From positions 3,658,598 to 3,722,597 of the forward strand of contig CP134874.1 of NCBI GenBank assembly GCA_037318855.1: a DNA stretch of 64,000 nucleotides, written 5' to 3'. The stretch's first letter is position 1. Every line of letters starts with the position of its first letter. Shown here one piece after another: positions 18,888 through 26,709 of this stretch. The notes beneath the pieces were generated by a model that saw only the letters and a program-made list of their open reading frames with translations, had not been told where the DNA came from and did no database searches. The DNA comes from Candidatus Sedimenticola sp. (ex Thyasira tokunagai). Its GTDB lineage: Bacteria; Pseudomonadota; Gammaproteobacteria; Chromatiales; Chromatiaceae. Position numbers and translations under genes: made by a program.

Positions 18888-19220
18888 ATGGATATCGAGT
18901 CATATACAGATAGAATTCAATCATTCGTTAATAGTGGTAACTACCACGCCGCATTTAATATAGCTATTTCTGCGTTAAATGAATGCCGGACTAATAACGA
19001 TCAGCTTTGTATTAATAGGTTTCTGAGTATTATTAGCGGAATATCTCTAATGATGGCCCATGAATTTGGCAGTAAAGAATATTTAGATAAAGGTGAAGGA
19101 TCTAGAATATGTTGCCTTATCTGTGGGGCGACTGAAGCTGAAGCGGAGCTTTTAGCAGGAGGCAATGGCGCTATTTGTGCCAAATGTGCTAAAGATGCAT
19201 ATAAGCATTTTTCTGGATAG
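18888..19220 (+). CDS. small protein with a ClpX-type zinc finger
   Basis: 110 residues, A+T-rich compared with its neighbours. The first ~65 residues are helical (YTDRIQSFVNSGNYHAAFNIAISALNE) without a recognised domain. The C-terminus has CLICGATEAEAELLAGGNGAICAKC, matching the Cx2C-x17-18-Cx2C spacing and the xxLIAGxxxxIC pattern of the ClpX N-terminal zinc-binding domain, which dimerises and recruits substrates and adaptors. There is no AAA+ domain, so this is a free-standing zinc finger. It could be an adaptor or competitor of ClpX; that is inference. Confidence 0.65.
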   Translation: MDIESYTDRIQSFVNSGNYHAAFNIAISALNECRTNNDQLCINRFLSIISGISLMMAHEFGSKEYLDKGEGSRICCLICGATEAEAELLAGGNGAICAKCAKDAYKHFSG

Positions 19221-19676
19221 TCACAAACGTCATAATCTGCGCACTATAGAAATTTATAGGGAGGTGCAAGTTGAAGTGCCTGAAATCCGCATCATCGCTA
19301 GCCACCCTTTCCGTTCTGCTACTCATCCTGATCCTGATCAGTGGGTGCAGCACCGCACCCAAGGCACCCAAGACTACTCCAGCCGAACAGCGCATTGCCG
19401 ACTGGCAGCAGCTCATCCAAACGAAAAAAACGGCCATCACGTTTGAGAAGCTCACTTCGGTGAATAACTTCTTCAATAAGCTGGTATTTGTTGATGACAT
19501 TGATCATTGGGGTGAGCAGGACTATTGGGCAACACCGCTCGAAACACTTCAGACCAACGGTGGAGACTGCGAAGACTTCACCATTGCAAAATTCTTCCTG
19601 ATTACCCACCAGGCTCAGCTATCGAGCCTGTGGTAGCCGCATAATGGAACCCTCTGAATATACGAGGGTTTCTATC

Positions 19677-20588
19677 ATGCCAAAAAATACTATCCGTTTC
19701 AAAAAGGGCTTGGTTTTGCGCGAATTTCTGGAAAAATATGGTACAGATACTCAATGCAGCCAAGCGTTGCATCGACTTCGCTGGCCAAGTGGATATGTTT
19801 GCCCAGAGTGCGGTAACGCAACGTGCTGCGAACTCAAATGCCGCAAGATATACCAGTGCCATAAATGTCACCATCAGACATCGCTTACTGCGGGCACCAT
19901 CTTTCATGGCACAAAGTTGCCTTTGAAGAAATGGTTTCTGTCCATCTATTTGCTGACCCAGCGTAAAAAGAGCACCTCTGCCTTGCAACTGTCTCGTGAG
20001 ATTGGAGTGAACTACAACACTGCGTGGAAGCTCAAGCACAAACTGATGCAGGTAATGATGGAACGCCAGGGTAAGAAAAAGCTGACTGGCCGCATTGAAA
20101 TGGGTGATGCATATATTGGCGGTGAAAAACCTGGTAAGCGTGGACGAGGCTCCCGCAACAAAATCCCTTTCGTAGCCGCCGTTGAGACGACGCAGGACGG
20201 CAGGCCTTTGAAAATTCATCTGCGTCGTGTGCGTGGTTTTTCGTAGTGCAGAAATTGCTCGATATGCCAAGTCCAGTCTGGTTTCTGGTAGCACTGTATT
20301 CTCTGATGGTCTCTACTGCTTCAGAGCTGTCACTGATGCTGAATGCGATCATGTGGCCATTGTAACTGGTGGCGGCCGAAAAAGCGCACAGAGCTCTACA
20401 TTCAAGTGGGTGAACACCATGCTTGGCAACGTCAAGAACTCCTTGCAGGGAACTTTTCATGCGATACGAAAAAAACATGTACCTCGTTATCTTTCCGAAT
20501 TCGAATATCGGTTTAATCGTCGCTTCAATTTTCCAGAAATGATTGAGCGATTGCTCTTTGTTACGTTGCGTACACCACCAAAACCTTA
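19677..20588 (+). pseudogene. IS1595-family transposase of element A (frameshifted, catalytic Asp lost)
   Basis: It begins at ATG 19677 with an N-terminal zinc ribbon (YVCPECG...YQCHKC) and an ISXO2-like DDE domain. Compared with copy B, one extra T in the run at 20238-20242 shifts the frame and stops it after RVRGFS. The first catalytic acid is also changed: IEMGDAYIGG instead of IEMDDAYIGG. The 3' portion resumes in another frame (20243-20588) and is then cut by element B; the last codons lie at 21627-21660. It cannot make an active enzyme. Confidence 0.88.
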
Positions 20589-21618
20589 CCTGATTACCCA
20601 CCAGGCTCAGCTATTGAGCCTGTGGTGGCCACATAATGGAACCCTCTGAATATACGAGGGTTTCCATCATGCCAAAAAATACTATCCAGTTTCAAAAAGG
20701 GCTTGGTTTGCACGAATTTCTGGAAAAATATGGTACCGATACTCAATGCAGCCAAGCGTTGCATCGACTTCGCTGGCCAAGTGGATATGTTTGCCCAGAG
20801 TGCGGTAACGCAACGTGCTGCGAACTCAAAAGCCGCAAGATATACCAGTGCCATAAATGTCATCACCAGACATCGCTTACTGCGGGTACCATTTTCATGG
20901 CACAAAGTTGCCTTTGAGGAAATGGTTTCTGGCCATCTATTTGCTGACCCAGCGTAAAAAGAGCACCTCTGCCTTGCAACTGTCTCGTGAGATTGGAGTG
21001 AACTACAACACTGCGTGGAAGCTCAAGCACAAACTGATGCAGGTAATGATGGAACGCCAGGGTAAGAAAAAGCTGACTGGCCGCATTGAAATGGATGATG
21101 CATATATTGGCGGTGAAAAACCTGGTAAGCGTGGACGAGGCTCCCGCAACAAAATCCCTTTCGTAGCCGCCGTTGAGACGACGCAGGACGGCAGGCCTTT
21201 GAAAATTCATCTGCGTCGTGTGCGTGGTTTTCGTAGTGCAGAAATTGCTCGATATGCCAAGTCCAGTCTGGTTTCTGGTAGCACTGTATTCTCTGATGGT
21301 CTCTGCTGCTTCAGAGCTGTCACTGATGCTGAATGCGATCATGTGGCCATTGTGACTGGTGGCGGTCGAAAAAGCGCACAGAGCTCCACCTTCAAGTGGG
21401 TGAACACCATGCTTGGCAACGTCAAGAATTCTTTTGCAGGGAACTTTTCATGCTATACGAAAAAAACATGTACCTCGTTATCTTGCCGAATTCGAATATC
21501 GGTTTAATCGTCGCTTCAATCTTCCAGAAATGATTGAGCGATTGCTCTTTGTTGCGTTGCGTACACCACCAATGCCTTATCGCTTCTTGAGAATGGCTGA
21601 GGTTTATGGGTAATCGGG
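20589..21618 (+). mobile_element. IS1595-family element B, inserted into element A
   Basis: It starts CCTGATTACCCA and ends TGGGTAATCGGG (one mismatch), 1030 bp, about 97% like A by eye. It is flanked by perfect 8-bp AAACCTTA duplications (20581-20588 and 21619-21626) that lie inside the right end of A. This explains the apparent tandem repeat of CCTTATCGCTTCTTGAG... at 21573-21665. Confidence 0.92.
20669..21613 (+). pseudogene. IS1595-family transposase of element B (two frameshifts)
   Basis: The same protein as in A, with the zinc ribbon intact and the catalytic IEMDDAYIGGEKPGKRGRGS conserved. One base is missing in the T-run near 20892-20896 (ATTTTCATGG where A has ATCTTTCATGG). One base is added near 21430-21436 (AATTCTTTTGCAGG where A has AACTCCTTGCAGG). 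The frame closes again with RFLRMAEVYG and a TAA that overlaps the right inverted repeat. As written it is inactive unless frameshifting or sequencing error is involved. Confidence 0.85.
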
Positions 21619-22012
21619 AAACCTTATCGCTTCTTGAGAATGGCTGAGGTTTATGGGTAATCAGGAAATTCTTTACTTTGAAAGAGATGGATGTGCCGGA
21701 ACAGGCGATGCGGCTGATGTATGTAAAATCCCTGACCCTGAATCAGCCCCACATGGTACTCACCTATCACCAAGGCTATGAAATGGATCCACTGGTGCTG
21801 GACAACCTGGTTAATGCGATTGTCCCAGCCTCACAAAGACAGGATCTCATACCAGTCTATAGTTTCAACATTGAAGGTCTTTGGGTGGTTAAGCAGCGCA
21901 GCAAAGGAATATATGCGGGCAATGGAGATAAGAATGGTCTATGGCGGGCTTTTTTGAAACGGATGGGAATTGAAGGAGGCAACACCCGTTAACGTTCAGT
22001 AACTCGGAAAAA

Positions 22013-22106
22013 AACACAGGGACACCCACCACTAGGACAACAGCAACCACCAACTGAGCAAGCAGATGAGTAGTAGTGCTCATAGTTGTTTGGCATAAGG
22101 AACAGA
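22013..22106 (+). repeat. ~95-bp direct repeat, copy 1
   Basis: It runs from AACACAGGGACACCCACCAC to TTTGGCATAAGGAACAGA and matches 24122-24220 at about 90% identity. It contains CAACTGAGCA and TGCTCATAGTTG, which can pair with a two-base bulge. The two copies bracket the cassette-like genes. Confidence 0.75.
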
Positions 22107-22125
22107 TGCGTGAGGAGAAACACCG

Positions 22126-22527
22126 ATGGAAATAAAAGTTACGCTGAAAGGCGGCAAGCGGGTCGAAACACAGATCGGCGATCACACGATCATGACCGAC
22201 CAGCCGGTAAAGAGCGGTGGCGATAATGCAGCACCCGCACCTTATGATCTTTTCCTGGCCTCAATAGGCACTTGCGCGGGTTTCTATGTTCAGGCTTACT
22301 GCGACAGTAAGGGCATTGACTCGTCAGAAATCGACATCACCCTGAGCATGCGGCGTGACCCAGCCACCAAGCATATCAACGGATTCGTCACGACCATTCA
22401 CCTCCCTCCCGACCTGCCGCAAAAGCTGCACGCGGTACTGAAAAAAGTCGCTCAGCAGTGTGCTGTCAAAAAAACCATCATGAGCAATCCAGAATTCATC
22501 GTGGAAACGGTTACCAAGACGGATTGA
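22126..22527 (+). CDS. OsmC-family protein
   Basis: 133 residues. The OsmC/Ohr fold is recognisable from YDLFLASIGTCAGFYVQAYCDSKG (the first reactive-cysteine helix), the middle strands ITLSMRRDP, and VLKKVAQQCAVKKTI with the second cysteine. The family reduces organic or fatty-acid hydroperoxides with two cysteines; this short version belongs to the YhfA-like branch, whose substrate is less clear. ATG follows GAGGAGAAACACC. It begins 20 bases after the direct repeat and is followed by a GGACACCCATCA stem-loop, so it could be a mobile cassette gene. Confidence 0.85.
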   Translation: MEIKVTLKGGKRVETQIGDHTIMTDQPVKSGGDNAAPAPYDLFLASIGTCAGFYVQAYCDSKGIDSSEIDITLSMRRDPATKHINGFVTTIHLPPDLPQKLHAVLKKVAQQCAVKKTIMSNPEFIVETVTKTD

Positions 22528-22583
22528 TCGCAAGCCACTGCCGTAATATGGGTCAGATCAACGCGGTCTCCAACGAAAGACCA

Positions 22584-22623
22584 GGACACCCATCACTTGA
22601 CCCACAAAAGATGATGGGTGTCC
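22584..22623. terminator. GGACACCCATCA stem-loop, terminator-like
   Basis: GGACACCCATCA and TGATGGGTGTCC form a perfect 12-bp stem around a 16-base loop, followed by TTTTG. It can end the OsmC transcript. The same GGACACCCA word occurs in the flanking direct repeats and near 24337, so it may equally be a REP-type sequence of a RAYT element. Confidence 0.6.
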
Positions 22624-22761
22624 TTTTGTTTCTTTCTTGGTCCGGGAGGACTCAGTTCACCGACGCCTCATATCCAGGGGGGTGTGTGGCCCGCCGAAGG
22701 GATTCCCAGCCTGATTCTTCAAGTCTTATCCGCTCCTGCAAATGTGCGGAGCAGTATCGAT

Positions 22762-22992
22762 ATGGGAGATGGTTATCGAGTGATTGATGTGGAAGGGTTG
22801 AGTGGTCAGGCTGCGGCAGCCATTCAGCAAGAGAATCCTAAGTATGGAATCACCAGCGGCTTAGCAATTTTCGGCATTGTGAAGGATGATTATATGGTGA
22901 CCTTATCTCCGGTCAGACTGAATATTAAAGAAGGATCACCCCAGTTTGAGTTGCTGAAAGAGCTTGCCAACAGTGCCCTCCAGAGGTTATGA
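22762..22992 (+). CDS. hypothetical protein, possibly a 5'-truncated gene
   Basis: 76 residues from ATG 22762; the frame is open further upstream to 22618 but that part (FFLGPGGLSSP...) looks non-coding until about IPSLILQVLS. The visible part contains YRVIDVEGLSGQAAAAIQQ and YGITSGLAIFGIVKDDYMVTLSPVRLNIKEG, which reads like real protein. No family was recognised. It may be the end of a longer gene whose start was lost by rearrangement in this repeat-rich stretch. Confidence 0.4.
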   Translation: MGDGYRVIDVEGLSGQAAAAIQQENPKYGITSGLAIFGIVKDDYMVTLSPVRLNIKEGSPQFELLKELANSALQRL

Positions 22993-23177
22993 GACAATAA
23001 AAGAAAATAGAAGGGTCAGACTTTAACGGTGACTCAATAGTTAGCTCACCTCATTAGTTCATGCCCATGCTGGGCGTACACAAGAAAATCATGTCGCTCA
23101 CTTTCGTTCGCTCGGACGCTGTCGCTACCGCACCTGCGCCGCATATTTAAACGTTATATGCTTTGGGAAATCCAGAT

Positions 23178-23666
23178 ATGAAAATCAAAATTTACACTAC
23201 GGGTGGTACTATCGATAAGGTCTACTTTGACCAGAAATCTGAATATCAGGTTGGAGATCCACAAGCTATCGGAGTTTTGGAGCGGGCTAATGTTGTTCTG
23301 GATTACGAGGTTGAATCTATTATTAGAAAAGACAGCCTCGACTTCACAGATGAAGACCGTGAGCTGATAAGGGAGAAAGTGGAGTCTACTCTATTGGAAA
23401 GAGTTGTTATCACTCACGGCACTGATACGATGATTGATACCGCAAAGGCGCTTAGGAATATTTTAGGCAAAACTATCGTAATGACTGGCTCAATGTATCC
23501 CGCCCAATTCCGAGATAGCGATGCGGTCTTTAACATAGGATGCGCCGTCACTGCGGTTCAGATTCTTGTACCCGGTGTCTATATAGCAATGAATGGTCGT
23601 ATTTTCAAACCGCATCAGGCCTGCAAAAATGTAGAATTGAATAGATTTGAAGAGAAAATCATATAA
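23178..23666 (+). CDS. short asparaginase-domain protein, cassette gene
   Basis: 162 residues from ATG 23178. It has the N-terminal domain of type I/II L-asparaginases: the first catalytic Thr in IYTTGGTIDK and the second in VITHGTDTMIDTA, followed by KTIVMTGSMYPA. Full asparaginases are about 330 residues; this protein ends after the first domain, a common compact form. The stop codon TAA is the start of an attC-like site, as in integron gene cassettes. Amidohydrolase activity is plausible but unproven for the short form. Confidence 0.78.
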   Translation: MKIKIYTTGGTIDKVYFDQKSEYQVGDPQAIGVLERANVVLDYEVESIIRKDSLDFTDEDRELIREKVESTLLERVVITHGTDTMIDTAKALRNILGKTIVMTGSMYPAQFRDSDAVFNIGCAVTAVQILVPGVYIAMNGRIFKPHQACKNVELNRFEEKII

Positions 23667-23723
23667 CCAGGCAAATTCAGGCGACACCAAAATGCTGCGC
23701 GCCTGATTTGCGGTGTTAGGCAC
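23664..23723 (+). other. attC-like gene-cassette recombination site
   Basis: TAAC at the asparaginase stop pairs with GTTA of GTTAGGC at the right. The arms GCAAATTCAGGCG and CGCCTGATTTGC pair with one extra unpaired T, the kind of extrahelical base that marks attC sites. The ~16-base centre is unpaired. Size (60 bases), position directly at the stop codon and the GTTRRRY core all fit. No integrase gene is in the window. Confidence 0.65.
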
Positions 23724-23759
23724 CTTAATGAATAGAAAGCACATTAGATACTTTGACAA

Positions 23760-24144
23760 ATGAAAATCACCAAAAACATACTGGTAACCATAGCTGTATT
23801 ATTTGGTCTTTTAACCATGTTTGCAGGCACTCGTGTCCTTCTCGGGTCAAATCCGGGATACATCGTTTTCCGGCCGCTGCTAATCTATAACGCAGCAATG
23901 GGTATTGTGTATGTCGCAGCAGGTATCATCGCATGGCGCAACATTAAACAAGGCATGTGTAGCAGCTGCTATATTCGTTCTCAATCTTATCGTGCTGACA
24001 GCAATCTTCTTTCTGTGCACGGAAGGTAACTTAATCGCTGTTGATAGCCTTCGCGCTATGACTTTACGAACCGTAGTATGGTTCGCTCTGTTTGCTGGGT
24101 TTTGGTGGTTATGTCGGACAAAATACAGGGACACCCATCACTAA
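23760..24144 (+). pseudogene. small four-helix membrane protein gene with a frameshift
   Basis: The first frame starts at ATG 23760 (MKITKNILVTIAVLFGLL) and carries two helices up to AAGIIAWRNIKQG. The protein-like sequence then continues in the next frame from about 23955 (KACVAAAIFVLNLIVLTAIFF ... TVVWFALFAGFWWLCRTK), adding two helices and ending at 24144. One extra or missing base near 23950 explains the break. Together they would make ~125 residues. No function is known. The gene directly follows the attC-like site, so it reads as a second cassette. Confidence 0.5.
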
Positions 24145-24220
24145 GACAACAGCAACCACCAACTGAGCAAGCAGATGAGTTGTAGTGCTCATAGCTTAGT
24201 TGTTCGGTATAGGAAACAGA
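24122..24220 (+). repeat. ~95-bp direct repeat, copy 2
   Basis: It runs from AATACAGGGACACCCATCAC to TATAGGAAACAGA and is nearly identical to 22013-22106 except for a few substitutions and a short insertion (CTTAG). It begins inside the last codons of the frameshifted membrane protein. The remaining ~190 bases to 24416 hold GGGTGTCC words but no gene. Confidence 0.75.
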
Positions 24221-24416
24221 AACGAAGTGCATCGGGAAGAGAACGAGGCAATTATTGAAACCGGAACATGCGGATTCATACCATGAGGTATAAATGAAGG
24301 GGTCTGGTTAGAAGAGGGTGTAAAACCCAAATTATGGGTGTCCTTTCCCTACCATTTACCTACCCTATCTTTTCCCTATCATCCTTTCCCTCACATTTAG
24401 CAACACTTAACATCGG

Positions 24417-24788
24417 CTATACCCTGAACCCCATATAGTTGGCGATCTCGTAGGCATCCGGCCTCCCCTCTTCATAGCCGAAAAAACAGATATCCTGGGC
24501 CGGTCCTTTGTTTGAAGCGGCAATTCCAACGACAAACTCACACTTGTGCTCGGTGGCCTGGCTATAGAGAAACTGCAGGGCTTTCTTTAGATCGGAGCGT
24601 CGCTTAGCCTCCAGGTTGATGCCAAGGTTCCAGAACGCTTCACCTGTTTCATCTTCACCCGGCTGATGTCGGTCATTGACCAGGGTGGCAGCATCGTCAC
24701 TCTGTTTCACCCAGCGGGCGATCGCCTCGCTCATGGGTTCGGCGATCTCTTCGATGTCATCGGATTCAGCGTAGATGTAAATTTTCAT
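24417..24788 (-). CDS. conserved-looking hypothetical cytosolic protein
   Basis: 123 residues with no signal peptide or membrane helix. It begins MKIYIYAESDDIEEIAEPMSEAIARW, is acidic, and ends YEEGRPDAYEIANYMGFRV. The alternating strand/helix pattern suggests a compact alpha/beta fold. It lies nine bases downstream of the TRAP large permease gene and in the same direction, so it is probably the last gene of that operon. I do not recognise the family. Confidence 0.65.
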   Translation of the reverse strand: MKIYIYAESDDIEEIAEPMSEAIARWVKQSDDAATLVNDRHQPGEDETGEAFWNLGINLEAKRRSDLKKALQFLYSQATEHKCEFVVGIAASNKGPAQDICFFGYEEGRPDAYEIANYMGFRV

Positions 24789-24797
24789 TGGGACAGT

Positions 24798-26078
24798 TTA
24801 GCTCCTGCCCGGCAGCCACAGGGAGAGGCCGGGCCAGTAAGTGATAATAAGTACGGCGACAAGCAGGATCAGAAACCAGGGCAAGGTGGCCCGGTAGAGC
24901 TGCATTACCGGTTTGTTGAAACGGTAGCTTGCAATAAAGAGGTTCATCCCCACAGGTGGCGTGAAGTAGCCGATCTGCATGTTGGCAAGGAAGATGATAC
25001 CGAGATGTACCGGGTCAACGCCATAGCCGATGGCTATAGGTAGCAGCAGGGGTAGCATCAACACCAGGGCGGAGAAGATATCCAGCAATGTGCCGAGAGC
25101 CAACAGGAAGATATTGAGCAGAATCAGGAAGGTGAGTTTATTGCTGACCAGTGACTGCAGCGTCTCGAACAGACGGGCAGGCACTTCAGCATCAATCAGA
25201 TAGTTGGTAGAGGCAAGTGAGAGACCGAGAATAACCAGTATGCCGCCAACCATGATCATCGATTGACGCATCACCTTGGGCAGTTGCCTGAGACTGATCT
25301 CGCGCTTGATCAACACCTCCACAATAAAGAGATAGAGCACAGTGACGGCCGCCGCCTCGGAGATGGCAAAGAGGCCGCTGTAGATACCTCCCAGCACCAG
25401 GAGTGGTAGAGGTATCTCCCACCCAGCATCCCTAGCTGCTGTCAGGGCCTCTGATCTGTTGAAGGGTATGACCTCTTGTCCACGGCTGCTGTAGATGCTC
25501 CAGAGGGAGAGCAGTGCCAACATCAGCAACCCCGGCAGTATGCCTGCAAGGAACATAGCGTTCACCGTGATGCCACCACCAATTCCCAACTGCTGTGCGA
25601 TCACCGCATAGAGGATCAACGGCAGTGCCGGGGCAAAAAGCAGGCCGAGGCTGCCCGAGGTGGTGACCAGACCGAGCCCAAAGTTCTCCTTGTAGCCGGA
25701 CTGAGTGAGTGCAGGATAGAGCAGTGCCCCCAAGGCGACGATGGTGACACCGGATGCACCGGTAAAGGCAGTGAAGAGCGCGCAGGCGATCAGCGAGACG
25801 ATGGCCAATCCACCGGGCATCCAACCGAGCAGTGCATGGGTGAGCCGTACCAGGCGCTGAGGCGCCTTGCTCTCACCCAGGAGATAGCCGGCAAAGGTGA
25901 AGAGTGGGATGGCAAGCAGGATGGGCATCTCGGCGATGCGAAAGAACTCGATAGCGACAACAGAGAGATCCACCTCGGAGCTATAGAAGCCGAGCATGGC
26001 ACTGGCGGCGATGATGGTAAACAGGGGCGCCCCCAGCAGCGCCAGAAGCAGTAGCAGAAGCCCGGTGAGCACCATCAT
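24798..26078 (-). CDS. dctM: TRAP transporter large permease (DctM)
   Basis: 426 residues of almost continuous membrane helices, the normal DctM length. It forms the ion-driven channel of a tripartite periplasmic transporter in the inner membrane. Family stretches seen are IPLFTFAGYLLGES, ALFTAFTGASGVTIVALGALLYPAL, TSGSLGLLFAPALPLILY and the C-terminal IIFLANMQIGYFTPPVGMNLFIASY. It overlaps dctQ by four bases (ATGA). Substrates of this family are usually C4-dicarboxylates or other organic acids; the actual ligand is unknown. Confidence 0.93.
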   Translation of the reverse strand: MMVLTGLLLLLLALLGAPLFTIIAASAMLGFYSSEVDLSVVAIEFFRIAEMPILLAIPLFTFAGYLLGESKAPQRLVRLTHALLGWMPGGLAIVSLIACALFTAFTGASGVTIVALGALLYPALTQSGYKENFGLGLVTTSGSLGLLFAPALPLILYAVIAQQLGIGGGITVNAMFLAGILPGLLMLALLSLWSIYSSRGQEVIPFNRSEALTAARDAGWEIPLPLLVLGGIYSGLFAISEAAAVTVLYLFIVEVLIKREISLRQLPKVMRQSMIMVGGILVILGLSLASTNYLIDAEVPARLFETLQSLVSNKLTFLILLNIFLLALGTLLDIFSALVLMLPLLLPIAIGYGVDPVHLGIIFLANMQIGYFTPPVGMNLFIASYRFNKPVMQLYRATLPWFLILLVAVLIITYWPGLSLWLPGRS

Positions 26079-26554
26079 GACAACGGCTCCTTCTCCGGTC
26101 GGCCTTGCAGGCTATGGAGTAGAAAACGCAGGCCCATGACGACAAAGCCGATAGGAATAATCAGTTCGCACAGCCAGGCGGGAATATTGAGAAAGAGTAT
26201 GGCACCCTCTTCCATCTCGAAAAGAACAAAGCGCACCCCATGCCAGCTGACCAGCAGGCAGACGATAGCGGCGAAGCCGTCGGTAAGGCGGTTGATCCAC
26301 GCCTTATGCCCATCCGTCAGATAGTGGCTGATAACATCGATGCTTATGTGCCGGCTGTTACGGGTGGCAACCATAGCTCCCAGAAGTCCTACCCAGAGGA
26401 CCAGAATACGTAGAGAGGGATCGGCCCAGATAAAACCGGAATCGAAGAAATTGCGTAGAAAAATTTGTGCACCGGCAAGCAGTATCATCGCCGTAAGCAG
26501 TATCACCAACAGGCCATCTTCGATGATGGTGAGTAGTCGTGTCAGCCGTTTCAT
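26075..26554 (-). CDS. dctQ: TRAP transporter small permease (DctQ)
   Basis: 159 residues with four predicted membrane helices (about 10-30, 47-62, 88-108, 128-148). It shows the DctQ signatures FLRNFFDSGFIWADPSLRILVLWVGLLGAMVATRNSRHISIDV. DctQ pairs with DctM and docks the solute-binding protein. The stop overlaps the dctM start, and dctP lies upstream on the same strand across a REP palindrome at 26592-26677, a typical place for differential expression of binding protein and permeases. Confidence 0.92.
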   Translation of the reverse strand: MKRLTRLLTIIEDGLLVILLTAMILLAGAQIFLRNFFDSGFIWADPSLRILVLWVGLLGAMVATRNSRHISIDVISHYLTDGHKAWINRLTDGFAAIVCLLVSWHGVRFVLFEMEEGAILFLNIPAWLCELIIPIGFVVMGLRFLLHSLQGRPEKEPLS

Positions 26555-26591
26555 CTCAGTTCCGAATGCTGCTTACATAAGCCGATTTCCC

Positions 26592-26677
26592 TGTAGGAGC
26601 GACTTTAGTCGCGATTAGTGTGCGGCACAACGCGTTGATATTGTGCCAAATTCCATCGCGACTAAAGTCGCTCCTAC
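26592..26677. repeat. REP-like palindrome (copy 5) between dctP and dctQ
   Basis: TGTAGGAGCGACTTTAGTCG and CGACTAAAGTCGCTCCTAC form a near-perfect stem, with a second inner palindrome GTGCGGCACAACGCGTTGATATTGTGCC. It sits inside the TRAP operon, where it may attenuate or stabilise the transcript. Confidence 0.88.
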
Positions 26678-26709
26678 CCCCAGGTTCCAATTATTGTGCA
26701 GCACCATTT

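Larger units (their letters stand above)
19597..21665 (+). mobile_element. IS1595-family element A, interrupted by element B
   Basis: Left end CCTGATTACCCA and right end TGGGTAATCAGG are perfect 12-bp inverted repeats. The flanks are identical 8-bp AAATTCTT duplications (19589-19596 and 21666-21673), the expected target-site size for IS1595. Without element B and its own duplication, A is 1031 bp. A carries a dead transposase gene. Confidence 0.9.
19271..21992 (+). pseudogene. transglutaminase-like cysteine peptidase lipoprotein gene, split by IS elements
   Basis: The 5' part (19271-19596) starts at a TTG preceded by GGGAGGTG and encodes a lipoprotein signal (LILISGC) and the domain start ending NGGDCEDFTIAKFF. 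The 3' part (21674-21992) continues TLKEMDVPEQAMRLMYVKSL and AHMVL-like QPHMVLTYHQG. Removing 19597-21673 (the nested IS plus one copy of the 8-bp AAATTCTT duplication) restores one frame of 214 residues. This is the BTLCP (DUF920) family, whose Cys-His-Asp triad (GDCEDF, HMVL, PLVLDNL) acts on surface proteins, as in LapG. The interrupted gene reads into the IS and ends after 121 codons. Confidence 0.85.

Noticed and set aside
21573-21665. Tandem 47-bp duplication at the right side of the IS pair
   Set aside because: It is fully explained by insertion of element B into the right end of element A with target duplication.
23146-23161. TTTAAACGTTATATGC before the asparaginase gene as a full attC site
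   Set aside because: It looks like the right end of one, but the left partner arm could not be paired convincingly, so only the site at 23664-23723 is annotated.
25476-26054. 192-codon plus-strand frame opposite dctM
   Set aside because: Composition (many Gln, Glu, Gly, Asp) is the mirror of a hydrophobic membrane gene; no start signal or motif.
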